DNA of 64,000 bases from Epithemia pelagica (Eukaryota; Bacillariophyta; Bacillariophyceae; Surirellales; Surirellaceae): assembly GCA_946965045.2 (NCBI GenBank), contig OX337239.1:2356001-2420000 (forward strand). The letters run 5' to 3'. Shown piece by piece: positions 1 through 9,531 of the stretch (its first letter is position 1; the number at the start of each line of letters is the position of its first letter). Below the pieces are notes generated by a model. That model was not told the origin of the DNA. It made no database searches and was given only the letters and a program-made list of their open reading frames with translations. Both the position numbers and the translations under genes were made by a program.

Positions 1-2
1 CA

Positions 3-2583
3 GCTATCAAAGTCGTTCGGCACCTTGGTATTGTTGGCGAGTGTAACATTCAGTATGCACTTCACCCAGAATCGCTCGAATACGCCATTATTGAAGTCAA
101 CGCTCGTCTCTCGCGCTCGTCGGCTTTGGCATCGAAGGCAACAGGATATCCGCTTGCCTTTGTAGCTGCGAAATTGAGTCTAGGTATCCCTATGACAGAA
201 GTTATCAATTCTGTCACCAAGAAGACACAGGCTGCTTTTGAGCCGTCGCTTGACTACATTGCCACCAAAATGCCTCGCTGGGACTTGGGCAAGTTTCAGA
301 ACGTTAGCACCCAGATTGGTTCCGCCATGAAAAGTGTTGGTGAGGTCATGGGTATTGGTCGTACCGTAGAGGAATCTCTTCAGAAGGCGATACGGATGGT
401 TGACCCGGCATATCCAGGCTTCCAACCAAAGTTCATCTATGCAACCAAGGAGGAGCTGCACGAAGAGCTTGCCGTGCCCACTCACAAACGCATATTCGCC
501 ATTGCGCAAGCGCTTTTTGAGAAATCAATGACTGTTCCGGAAATATATGAATTGACAAAAATTGACCATTGGTTCCTTCGTCGTTTGGAGAATATGGTGA
601 ACACATATGATTTGATGAAGGATGTTTCGCTAGCAGAGCTGTCGGACAGCCTAATGTCAGAGGGAAAGAAGATGGGTTATTCCGACAAGCAGATTGCATC
701 TTGTGTGAAAGGAGGAGCCACAGAAGATGAGGTCCGAGCAAAGCGTGTCGACGCGGGGATTGTTCCTTTCTCGAAACAGATTGATACGCTCGCGGCCGAG
801 TATCCGGCTGCGACGAACTACTTGTATTTAACCTATCACGGCATGGAACACGACGTCGATCCGTCTCATGGAGGGGTGATTGTTCTTGGCTCTGGACCCT
901 ATCGTATTGGCTCATCGATTGAATTTGATTGGTGTGCTGTGAGTTGCATAAGGACTCTGAGGCACATGGGCTTGTCCACAACAATGATCAATTCAAACCC
1001 GGAAACTGTGTCGACTGACTACGACGAGTGCGATCGTCTCTATTTTGAGGAACTGAGCCGAGAGAGAATTCTTGATATCTACCGCGGGCATAAAATATCA
1101 CAAGGAGTTGTTGTGAGTGTTGGTGGACAGATCCCCAATGGACTTGCAATCCCGTTGCATCAAGCAGGTGTAAAGCTCTTGGGTACTTCGGCGGAAAACA
1201 TAGACCAAGCAGAGGACAGGAAAAAGTTCTCTGATACGATTGACAGCATCCAGGTTCAACAACCTGCATGGAGTGAACTCAAAAGCACAGAAAGTGCTCT
1301 TGAGTTTGCGGCAAAGGTGGGATACCCCGTTCTTGTCCGTCCATCATATGTGCTCAGTGGAGCGGCCATGAACGTTGCCTATAACGATGAACAACTCAAA
1401 GCATGCCTAGAAGAAGCTGCGACGGTATCTGACGAGCATCCCGTGGTTGTTTCGGACTTTATTCAAGGTGCTTTCGAAATCGAAATGGATGGAGTCGGTA
1501 AAAACGGAGAGCTCATCGCTGCGGCCATCCATGAGCATATCGAAAACGCTGGTGTTCACTCGGGTGATGCAACACTGGTCCTACCACCTCATTCGTTGTC
1601 CGCCTACACAAAAGAACGTGTCCGGGAGAGCGCCAGAAAAATCGTGAAGAGTCTCAATATCACTGGTCCTGTGAATATCCAGTTTATTGCCAAGGGAACG
1701 GATGTCATGTGCATTGAGACCAACGTCCGTGCTTCACGTTCATTCCCCTTTGTATCAAAGACCATGGGAGTCGATTTTATTGAAGCTGCAACAAAAGCAA
1801 TGGTGGATGTCGCAACGGATGATATGAACCTTCCCACCCTGGAAACTCGCGACCGACCGAAGGGCTACGTCGGAGTGAAAGCACCCATGTTTTCCTTCAC
1901 CCGCCTCCGGGGTTCCGACCCCGTGCTCGGTGTGGAAATGGCCTCGACCGGAGAGGTTGCTTGTTTCGGCTCGTCAAAAGAGGAAGCCTTTTTGAAATCC
2001 TTGATATCCACTGGCTTCAAGATCCCTGATAAGAACATTCTTGTATCCGTGCAAGCAGAACTTCAAGATGAGTTCACCCACCAGGCCTGGCAGTTGCACG
2101 AAATGGGTTACACTCTCTTTGCCACGCGAAAGACTGCAAAAGTTTTGGAAAAGAACCGCGTACCGTGCACCGTTGTGGCATACCCGACCGAAGAGAATCC
2201 GAGCGAGCCACGAGCAACCGATTTGATCCGAAAAGGCAGCATTAACCTCGTGATCAACGTACCGACGCACAATTCGGAAAAACTCGAGGACAACTACCAG
2301 ATGCGTCGAACCGCTGTGGACTTTGGTGTTCCGCTATTGACAAACTTGTAAGTTGAATCACGCACGCAAATCTGGGTGTTGGTCTATTTTGTATTTGCAG
2401 ACCGCGGTACTCTAACCAAATTCTCCTTTCCTCTCCACCAGAAACCTTGTCAAAGTGTTTGTCGATTCCCTGTATAAGCACAAGCAAGAAAAGTTGGTTG
2501 GACTGGAACCAAAGACACTTTTTGAACACTATGAACAGGAGGGAGACGCAGACGCCTGGAGTCATCCAACTGAATTCCACTAA
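3..2583 (+). CDS. Carbamoyl-phosphate synthetase, large (synthetase) region, C-terminal half; 5' end outside window
   Basis: The frame is open from base 3, so the protein enters from the left. It makes carbamoyl phosphate from bicarbonate, ATP and ammonia or glutamine nitrogen, for pyrimidine or urea-cycle/arginine synthesis. In order are seen the end of the first ATP-grasp domain (EVNARLSRSSALASKATGYP near residues 31-50), the oligomerisation domain, the second ATP-grasp domain (GGQIPNGLAIPL, later IETNVRASRSFPF) and a C-terminal MGS-like allosteric domain from about residue 670. The frame meets a stop at 2349, but a GTAAGT donor lies at 2348 and a pyrimidine-rich CAG acceptor ends at 2441. 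Splicing gives exons 3-2347 and 2442-2583 and a conserved-looking tail ending in TEFH. Family membership is sure. Whether it is the CPS II or the mitochondrial CPS III type cannot be decided without the N-terminus. Confidence 0.93.
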
Positions 2584-2760
2584 TGGACGACACAAAAAAG
2601 AGGCTTTACGAAGATTACTTTTAGTTTTAAACTGTGAAATCAGAACATGGTGTTTGGGCTCTTTTGGTAGTAGTGTTGCATGGGCGCTGTCGAGCGCAAT
2701 ATTTATTTCACGTGTCCAACCAATGATGGACACGATAGGCCTCTAGTTTTGGTGAATGTT
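2127..2760 (+). repeat. Source arm of a 634-bp inverted duplication (CPSase 3' end)
   Basis: This stretch covers the last part of CPSase exon 1, the intron, exon 2 and about 177 bp of 3' flank. It recurs in inverted orientation at 15091-15724. The match ends abruptly on both sides, at GACTGCAAA near 2130 and at TTGGTGAATG near 2758. The differences are scattered substitutions and small indels. Confidence 0.9.
2348..2441 (+). other. Intron in the CPSase gene
   Basis: This 94-bp intron has donor GTAAGT and acceptor TCCACCAG preceded by a pyrimidine-rich stretch. Removing it avoids the stop at 2349 and joins ...LLTN to LNLVKVF in phase 2. The duplicated copy near 15.5 kb retains this intron, although its donor reads GC instead of GT. 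Confidence 0.85.
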
Positions 2761-2807
2761 ATCGATCCAACGAATGAATGGAATGGCAGCACACTGGCGT
2801 ATTATTA

Positions 2808-3986
2808 CTAGTGCTTCTTGAACGGATTGGTCACGGAGGATTGCCAACACAGATTACCTCGAAACAAGTCGGCCGGTGGCATGGTATGTTCCTTGTCATA
2901 TTCGATACTAGGCTGATCGTTCCGTTCCAAGACACAAATGTGCAATTGACAGGAAATGGATTTGATCAAGGGCGTCAAGGTGGGAAAACAATAGTCGACT
3001 TGGTGCTTTTCCACCGTGGGGGCCGGCAAGCCACAATAGTGCAGGTCACTCACCAGTTGCGGCAAGAATAAATGGCGAAAGTCATGGGCACTTTCCATGG
3101 ATTCCAAATCTTCCACAAACAAGAGACCCCCGGGAGCGAGTCGGGGAAACCAATAGAGCACCGAAATGGCCATGTGCATACTCAAATGGGAGGCATCTTC
3201 GACGACCACCTGGAGGGGCGGTGGCGGTGGTCCAGTGGGAGAGGTGGGTTGTCGCATTTTGTGATAGACACGTTCCAAGGCTTGAAACTGACTGGCATCG
3301 GCACAATGCAATTTTTCCGTCTCAATCAATTGTTGATATTGGGGTGATTTTTTGGCCGAATTGTCCCACGGCCATTTCCCATCTTTCCGATCGCCATGAG
3401 GCAAACAGGCGACTTCCAGACTGTGATGGTCGGCATGGGGCAAAAATTGCTGATAGGCCGCAAAGCCCTTGCCTTGAAAAAAGCCAATTTCCAAAAATTG
3501 AACGGTTTGGTCTTGCCACGGTTCCAACCAGCGTTGGTACAAGTCGTTGTAAAAATGTCCCACCACACGACACTGTTCATTGCGAGCCTCGGGACGACGA
3601 CAGTGGGCCTTGTTGGTACGACAAGCCGCCATGCTGTTGGTTCCTCGAACCTTGTCCGTTCCCGTCTTGGTTGCCACCTCCAAAAAGGTTGGATACGTGG
3701 TGGTCGTCGAGGAGGATACTGCTGTTGATGAAGACGGGTCTTGTCTCGAAGTCACCACCCCGTCGCTCGAAACGGAATGGTTCTTTGACGTGTCGTCGGG
3801 CAACAGAAGCGATCCGGGTGTATCCAGAGGCATGAAGGAGAGATTGTCCTCCCCCCCAAGACGGAGGAGGCCGAGTGCCATGACAAATCCTGCGGCAAAA
3901 CTGGAAAGGACGAGGCACGGAGGCGACCACGACCCTCCTCCTTTGGTCGAACGAATGCGTCGCGACGCTTGTGTAATAATGGTCAT
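2808..3986 (-). CDS. Type II membrane protein with methyltransferase-like domain
   Basis: A 392-residue protein with a short basic N-terminus, then a hydrophobic anchor at about residues 24-45 (LVLSSFAAGFVMALGLL) and a Ser/Thr-rich stem. The globular part carries a Rossmann-like VQFLEIGFFQGKG motif, typical of class I SAM-dependent methyltransferases, followed by VVEDASH and APGGLLFVEDLE. That spacing recalls the MycE/TylF sugar O-methyltransferase and cephalosporin-hydroxylase-like groups. With the anchor, a Golgi or ER lumenal enzyme acting on glycans is plausible. The ATG at 3986 precedes the anchor. The gene converges on CPSase and ends 225 bp after its stop, inside the region bounded by the inverted repeat. 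The domain class is fairly sure; the substrate is unknown. Confidence 0.75.
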   Translation of the reverse strand: MTIITQASRRIRSTKGGGSWSPPCLVLSSFAAGFVMALGLLRLGGEDNLSFMPLDTPGSLLLPDDTSKNHSVSSDGVVTSRQDPSSSTAVSSSTTTTYPTFLEVATKTGTDKVRGTNSMAACRTNKAHCRRPEARNEQCRVVGHFYNDLYQRWLEPWQDQTVQFLEIGFFQGKGFAAYQQFLPHADHHSLEVACLPHGDRKDGKWPWDNSAKKSPQYQQLIETEKLHCADASQFQALERVYHKMRQPTSPTGPPPPPLQVVVEDASHLSMHMAISVLYWFPRLAPGGLLFVEDLESMESAHDFRHLFLPQLVSDLHYCGLPAPTVEKHQVDYCFPTLTPLIKSISCQLHICVLERNDQPSIEYDKEHTMPPADLFRGNLCWQSSVTNPFKKH

Positions 3987-4576
3987 TCTATTGTTTGGGT
4001 TGTTCTTGGTTGGATTCCTCTACCTCTGAGAGCGACAAGGAAACAAACAACACGAGCTGTGGAAAACCACTCCAGACTCTTCTTCTTCTTCTTCTTCTCG
4101 GGCAATGGCAAGAATGGCACCGATCCAGAAAAAAGATCAAACACCCCAATCGTTGTTAACTTGTTTTACCTTATTGATTGTGTGACGGGAATTTTCAGCG
4201 CCCAACCGAACGTCGCCTCGGCTCGCGTTCATGAGCCGACCTGTCGGTTTCAGGGCTGTTCTATCTTGAGGAGCCGACCGATACTCTCTCTTGTTGTTTC
4301 GATGGGGCATAAGAAATTCAACACGCACGGCGAACGTTCGCGCCATCCTCCATTCCGTCACAAACAAAAGCCATCGGACGGACCATGACACATTCTCGCG
4401 GTCTCAATCTCAAATTGGGTTGCGCGTTTGCCAAAACCCAACGACAACCAAAAGAGGCATCATAACCCACACTCACTGGATTCGCTTCTTCCTACTCCTA
4501 CAAACTATCGAGACTCTATATCAAAACGTCTGTGGAGCCAAATCACAGAATTGCGGGCATCACCACCAACACCACC
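3987..4576. other. Divergent intergenic region between methyltransferase-like and GT14 genes
   Basis: About 590 bp separate the two divergent start codons, so both promoters should lie here. There is a TCT-rich tract near 4079-4098. No frame here looks coding, and no TATA element or repeat was convincingly recognised. Confidence 0.5.
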
Positions 4577-6613
4577 ATGACCGTCCTCCACAAACAACGA
4601 GGGCCATTCACCACCGACCGCGGCACGTGTCGTTCTCGTTCTCGTTCTCGTTCTCGTTCTCGTCGTGGTGACATTTCAGTGTATCGTGTGGTGGTGGCAT
4701 TCTTCATTCCGGGTGTGGTTTGCTGCTGGTGGCTGTGTGGATCGATTGCCATTGGTCTTCGAGAAGAAAGCCCTTCTTCCCCCCGGCTTCGGGCACCCAA
4801 CCATCGCCCCGGAAGAACGACCCACACATCAGAACCAACGGGGACATTGTCGTCGTCGTCCTTGGGTGTCATGTTTGCTGCTGCTGCTGCTGCTACACCA
4901 CCACACGATCATGACGCGAGGCATCCAACAACCACCACAACCCGTACGGTACCACGCCTCCAAGAGTCTTTGGTGGAGGGACCGGGAAACGACCAGGAGG
5001 AGGAATCCGAATCCAATGGCCAACCTCTCGGGGGAGACTCGGAGACAGTGACGGCTCGTCGTCGAACCTGTCGTTGTGGAACCAAAGTACCCACCGCAAC
5101 CAATACCACAAATACCACAACGGCTCGCATTTGTTACTTGATTGTCGTGCACAATGAATATACCATTGAACGTGCCTGGCATTTGGTACAGGCCTTGCAA
5201 CATGACAATCACATTATTTTGATTCATGTCGATTGGACGGTTCGACACTTGTTGGAGGATGACGACTCTTGGGACCCGCCGAATCCAGTGGCATGGGTGT
5301 GGGACGATATGTTGGGACCCCGCAACAATAAGCACACGAGCCACAACGCCTGTTGTCCCTACGGTCGGGGGACCATTCATGTCGATTCCGTCCACCGTGT
5401 CGAATGGGGGACGTGGAGCATGAATTTGCCCACCTTGTGGGGCTTGCAAGTCGCCGTCGAACTCTATGGCGGCGAGTGGCAGGTCTGGATGAATTTGGCT
5501 GGCGATGCCTGGCCCGTCTATACACCTACCACCATGGGGGACATGTTGCAGGCCTTGTCCCAGTACAATTTTGTCACGAGTCGATCCTGTGCCACCGGAC
5601 TCGTACCGACACCCGTGACGGCCTTTGCGTCGTGGTGGCACAAACGACAACATTATACCGACCATGAGAAACGAGTGCAGTGGGCCATTGATCATGAACC
5701 AATACTGGAAGGAGAAGGTGAGAATACGACTACTTCTACCATCACGACACCAGTGACGATTTATTTTGGCAGTCAATGGTTGATTCTCCAAGCCTCCTTT
5801 TGCCAATGGTTTGTCACACAGTATTGGCAACGTCCTCAGTCCTTTGCCCGTCAATTGGCCACAGCCTTGGAGGATTCGGGAAAACTCATGACGGACGAAA
5901 CCTATTGGGCCACGCTGCTCATGCATGTTCCCCAATGGCGCGAGACCCTGCCGCAAACCACCACCAAAGCCGTGTCGTCGTCCTCTCGTCGTACCACCAA
6001 GAGTCGTCCACCACCATCATCCAATGAAGAGGAGGAAAAAGAAGAATCCTACTTGTTGTGGAACAATGGGACCCGATCCCACGTGACGGCGGTTCGGTTT
6101 GAACGCATGGACGAACATGTCCCCGCCCTGGAAGCCTATACCGGAAAGGTGCGGTGGTGGACGCATCCACGATACAGTGTTTCCGACGAGAAACCGAACC
6201 AACCAACCGACACAACCACGCCGCAACAACCTGATGGGGCTCCCCCGACACGTCCCTGGGGACCCTATTATGTGGGAGTCTACGATTTGCACGACCTTCG
6301 TGCGTCCGGAGCCTTGATTCTTCGGAGAGTGTCACCCTGGGTCGATGACAATTTGTATCGACTCTTGCCGGTCGACCATGTCAATCAAATTCCCGACATT
6401 GCCTGGCCGGCCCACGGACATGCCCTGGACATGGTGGAACCGCATCGATGGTCGTCGTCGTCGTCGTCGACAACTACAACCACAACAACCCATTCCGAGG
6501 AATCGTTCACCGAGGAATCCATGACGGCTGATTTCGACCCGGAACCAGATGGTACGGACGACTACGAAACAGAGGAAGATGCCAGTAGCGGGGACGACGA
6601 TGAAGAATTGTAA
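4577..6613 (+). CDS. GT14 (core-2/I-branching) glycosyltransferase
   Basis: A 678-residue type II membrane protein. The ATG at 4577 sits in ACCACCATGA and was preferred to an upstream GTG at 4532. The cytosolic tail holds a run of Arg-Ser dipeptides made by a CGTTCT hexamer repeat, followed by an anchor (VVVAFFIPGVVCCWWLCGSIAIGL). After a low-complexity stem comes the Branch domain: ICYLIVVHNEYTIERAWHLV, then LIHVD, NLAGDAWPVY (in place of the usual SGxDxP), YFGSQWLILQASFCQW and the MTDETYWATLL block. This order is that of beta-1,6-N-acetylglucosaminyltransferases and plant and protist xylosyl or glucuronosyl relatives in the Golgi. An extra Ser- and Glu-rich insert near residues 470-500 and an acidic tail are lineage additions. 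The acceptor is unknown. Confidence 0.85.
   Translation: MTVLHKQRGPFTTDRGTCRSRSRSRSRSRRGDISVYRVVVAFFIPGVVCCWWLCGSIAIGLREESPSSPRLRAPNHRPGRTTHTSEPTGTLSSSSLGVMFAAAAAATPPHDHDARHPTTTTTRTVPRLQESLVEGPGNDQEEESESNGQPLGGDSETVTARRRTCRCGTKVPTATNTTNTTTARICYLIVVHNEYTIERAWHLVQALQHDNHIILIHVDWTVRHLLEDDDSWDPPNPVAWVWDDMLGPRNNKHTSHNACCPYGRGTIHVDSVHRVEWGTWSMNLPTLWGLQVAVELYGGEWQVWMNLAGDAWPVYTPTTMGDMLQALSQYNFVTSRSCATGLVPTPVTAFASWWHKRQHYTDHEKRVQWAIDHEPILEGEGENTTTSTITTPVTIYFGSQWLILQASFCQWFVTQYWQRPQSFARQLATALEDSGKLMTDETYWATLLMHVPQWRETLPQTTTKAVSSSSRRTTKSRPPPSSNEEEEKEESYLLWNNGTRSHVTAVRFERMDEHVPALEAYTGKVRWWTHPRYSVSDEKPNQPTDTTTPQQPDGAPPTRPWGPYYVGVYDLHDLRASGALILRRVSPWVDDNLYRLLPVDHVNQIPDIAWPAHGHALDMVEPHRWSSSSSSTTTTTTTHSEESFTEESMTADFDPEPDGTDDYETEEDASSGDDDEEL
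4629..4664 (+). repeat. CGTTCT hexanucleotide repeat encoding Arg-Ser
   Basis: About five copies of the hexamer encode alternating Arg and Ser in the cytosolic tail of the GT14 protein. It is a short coding microsatellite likely to vary in length between alleles. Confidence 0.8.
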
Positions 6614-7296
6614 CCTTGTGAGTGTGTGTGTTCATGGATGGACTGCCTCCATCCTGGTACGAGAGGAGTGCATCAGTGTTGCCGCGACGCAAATGACACT
6701 TGCACAACAACACCCGCATACACGAGAGAGGCCTTTTGTGTGTGTCGTACCGTAGTAGTTCTCGCAGAGAGAATGAATTCACAAGCATGCAAGAGTCGAA
6801 TCGAGCAACATCAAGAAGGTGAAAATGTTGGTGTGTAAGGCGAAGAGCAGACTCCACCAATTGCCTTTGTGTATAACGTCCAATTGCAACGATTGTTGAA
6901 AGATTGCCATAGTGTTGCTTCTGGTCCTACGAAATCTACTATTCTGGAAGATTCCAATTGGGTTGCAGTGTATAGAGTGTGTGACTATTATCCTAGTGAA
7001 CCAACCCAACACACCTACGTCTTGTACGAGCAAGACCGATTCCCATGGAGATAATTTCCACAGGACGGGGCTACCGATCTGCATCTGCAAAACGGCCATT
7101 GAATGTGGTTGGTCAATCATTTTGGTCGTCTCCATCCTCGTGACGAAGAAGAGTTCCAAAAGTTGTTTGACTTTTTGGGTGTGGGTGATCTTCGTTTGTT
7201 CCTTTTGTGGGTCCGTTTTTGCTCTCTCTCCCTCCGTTTTCTCTTTTTCTACCTCGTGTATAGACTTTTTTAGTTGTACGCCACCTTTTGAATTCG
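6614..7296. other. Convergent intergenic region
   Basis: 683 bp lie between the 3' ends of the GT14 and pfkB-kinase genes. It should contain both 3' UTRs. It has T-rich stretches (for example near 7190-7260) and no frame with coding character or recognisable family motifs. Confidence 0.5.
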
Positions 7297-7608
7297 TTAC
7301 TCGTGTATTAGTGTTTCGTGTTCCACCAGTAATGACGCGGTGGCGACCCACGTGGGAGGCCGTTGCATCAAGTCGCGACAAAACTGGTGCACATGATGCT
7401 GTTTCAAGACGGAATTGGATTCTTGCAAACAACTGGCTGTCCCACAGGCAATGCCAAACACCACACTGGTCAAGAGTGGAATCATTGTGTGAGGGTGATG
7501 ATCCGTTTCGTGGATGGACGGTTGAATGTGCCGCTCGAGTTGTTGGAGCGTGTCGTGCAACGCTGCTGGTAACACATGGACGTCGAGGGAGGGATTCTCG
7601 TCCTCCTC

Positions 7609-7643
<35 letters not shown>

Positions 7644-9038
7644 GCATACTGGACGACAAGGAGTTCCAGGCTGCCAAGGTTCCCGCCGCGACCGCATCAC
7701 CGGCTCCAATGGGATAGAGAATGGGTTGTTGGATTTGTGCCAGGGAAGGAATGCCAATTTGATACAAGTGCAGGACTCTCGCAGTGTTCTGCTGGTCGTC
7801 GTCGTCGTCCGTTCCTCGAACGGGAGGGAGGGATACAAAGTAAGCGTCCTGTGCTGTAACAAACAAAATGAAACAACGAGTTTCACGTCGTAGAGGGCGT
7901 TTGGAAGAAACTTGTGAGTATCCTTGTATACAAAGAATAAATAGGAGATCCAATTACACTTTGTGGACCAAATTTCATCCAACAAAAACCAGAACCTTGG
8001 AAACAAACAAAAAGACAAGCCCATTCATTGTTCCTTACCTCCATTGGAAATCGCAATGGCATCCAAGGCATGTTCTGTTTGTGGCCATTGTTGAATGAGA
8101 GCACGAATGGCCTGGAGAATTCGTTGGGGGAGACTTTTGGTGGAGGAATCCGTCTGGAAGCCCGAAACACGAAACAATTCCGAAGCATTGACTTTCCACA
8201 GGGCACGAATCCACCGAACATTATCACCAGCACCAGCATGATGATTGTCATGACGATGACGACGTCGTTTGGCGGCCAGGGTGTCCAACAAGGATTCCAA
8301 TCCCACTACCGAATCAATCACACACAACAGAGGAGGAGGCTGTTGGGTATTGAATGTGGAGGAGGACGACACGAATACGGTTTCCAATACTGTGGCATAG
8401 GTTGTTTCGGGACATCCCGGAGGAAGGGATCCCATGAAGCAAACGGCATCGACGGCCGTTGCCTTGGTACGAACCTTGGTCAACAATTGTTGATATTCGG
8501 CACCTGTAATAGTCCCACTGGGTTCCACCAATTCGGTGGTCGTTTCGGAATCTACCAGACTGGTGCATATCCGTAGGGGTGCCTCCGACCGGACTGTGCA
8601 GGCCAACCAATGGTCCGTGTCTTGTTGTGTTCCCGGCTTGTTGGTGTGTTGTTGTTCTTGTTCTTGTTGCAACAATTGACACAGGGCATCTCCTGCCGCA
8701 CCCTGACCCACAAATTGTGCCAATTGGACCTCATGTCCATAGTCGAGACAGGACAAGGCCAGGACAACGTCTTGACCTTTGCCACCGACACCCACTTGAA
8801 CCGTGGTTGCTCGATGCACCTCACCGGGAACCAAGGGAGACGGTAAAATCAATCGTTTTTGCAAGGCCGCATTCAACCCCACCACAAGAGTCGTCGTCGT
8901 GGGTGATGGTGATGTTGGGGTGAGGGCCGAAGCAACAACTGGATTCACTTCCATAATGGTTTGCGTCAAGACAAAAACACAAAGGATGACTACAACGGCG
9001 ACGCTAATATCCAGTTGGAAGGTCGGCCAAAGATTCAT
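7297..9038 (-). CDS. pfkB-family carbohydrate kinase with plastid-type leader; one intron
   Basis: Two exons, 9038-8039 and 7853-7297, give 518 residues. The donor GTAAGG starts at 8038 and the acceptor TTTGTTACAG ends at 7854, and joining them restores the frame as ISNGAQDAYFVS. The pfkB signatures are VVGLNAALQKRL near residue 52, GGKGQD (85-90) and the catalytic IGAGDAVAAG, with Asp386 as the expected base. The N-terminal pattern NAAxQ..GE.HRA..VGVGGKG is closest to 1-phosphofructokinase/tagatose-6-phosphate kinase types, so a phospho-sugar substrate is likely but unproven. The leader has a hydrophobic segment (10-29) followed by VASA|LTP at 35-41. This resembles the diatom plastid junction ASAFAP with Leu at +1, so plastid or secretory targeting is inferred. 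A poly-Gln stretch, encoded by a CAG-type repeat, interrupts the C-terminal lobe. Confidence 0.88.
7606..7641 (-). repeat. CAG-type repeat encoding poly-Gln
   Basis: CTG triplets on the plus strand encode about ten consecutive Gln in the C-terminal lobe of the pfkB kinase. This is a coding microsatellite placed in what should be a surface loop between the catalytic GAGD motif and the following helices. Confidence 0.85.
7854..8038 (-). other. Intron in the pfkB-kinase gene
   Basis: This 185-bp intron on the minus strand splits a codon in phase 1. Without splicing the first exon hits TGA at 8025-8027, and the second lacks its link to the conserved AQDAYFV strand. Confidence 0.85.
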
Positions 9039-9531
9039 TGCGTCGCCGACAGGAAAAAATGAGGGGGACCGGTGTCTTTATGCGACTAAGAAGCGACCTA
9101 TATGCTTCTCAGGAATCCCGAACACAGTTTTGTTGAGAGAATGTAGTCTCTATCGTGGTATATCTTATTGTATGATTCGGTATTACAAAACAGCACACAT
9201 CGAACGGGAGTGGAAGCAACAAGAGGTATCCTCTTGTGTGTGTCGAGGACTCGAACGACAATTCCAAAAACTGGCTCATACAACGACAAACCAACAACCT
9301 TGTTCTCCTTCTCTCTATTCCTTCTCCCTCTCATAACATCTTTATATGGGTCTCCTTGACTCGGGAAGCATTCCGGCTCGGGGGCACACAATCCATGGTC
9401 TGCCAATGGACTTTTGCCGTCCTTGTCGTACTAGGTAGGTGGTACTAGAGGTAGTGGTCATCCATCATGGTTGGATGCGTCGTCGTCCGCATGTTGTTGT
9501 TGTCGTGTCGATCCGGATTCTCGTTTGAATT
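9039..9531. other. Intergenic region upstream of the pfkB kinase
   Basis: 493 bp lie between the kinase start and the 3' end of the next minus-strand gene, so this holds the kinase promoter and the 3' UTR of the upstream gene. No convincing reading frame, repeat or named element was found. Confidence 0.5.

Noticed and set aside
4532-4576. GT14 start at 4532
   Set aside because: That codon is GTG; the ATG at 4577 lies in a good initiation context and loses only 15 residues.
4829-5956. Minus-strand frame of 375 codons
   Set aside because: It is antisense to the GT14 coding region and has no recognisable domain, while the plus-strand frame carries the full GT14 motif series.
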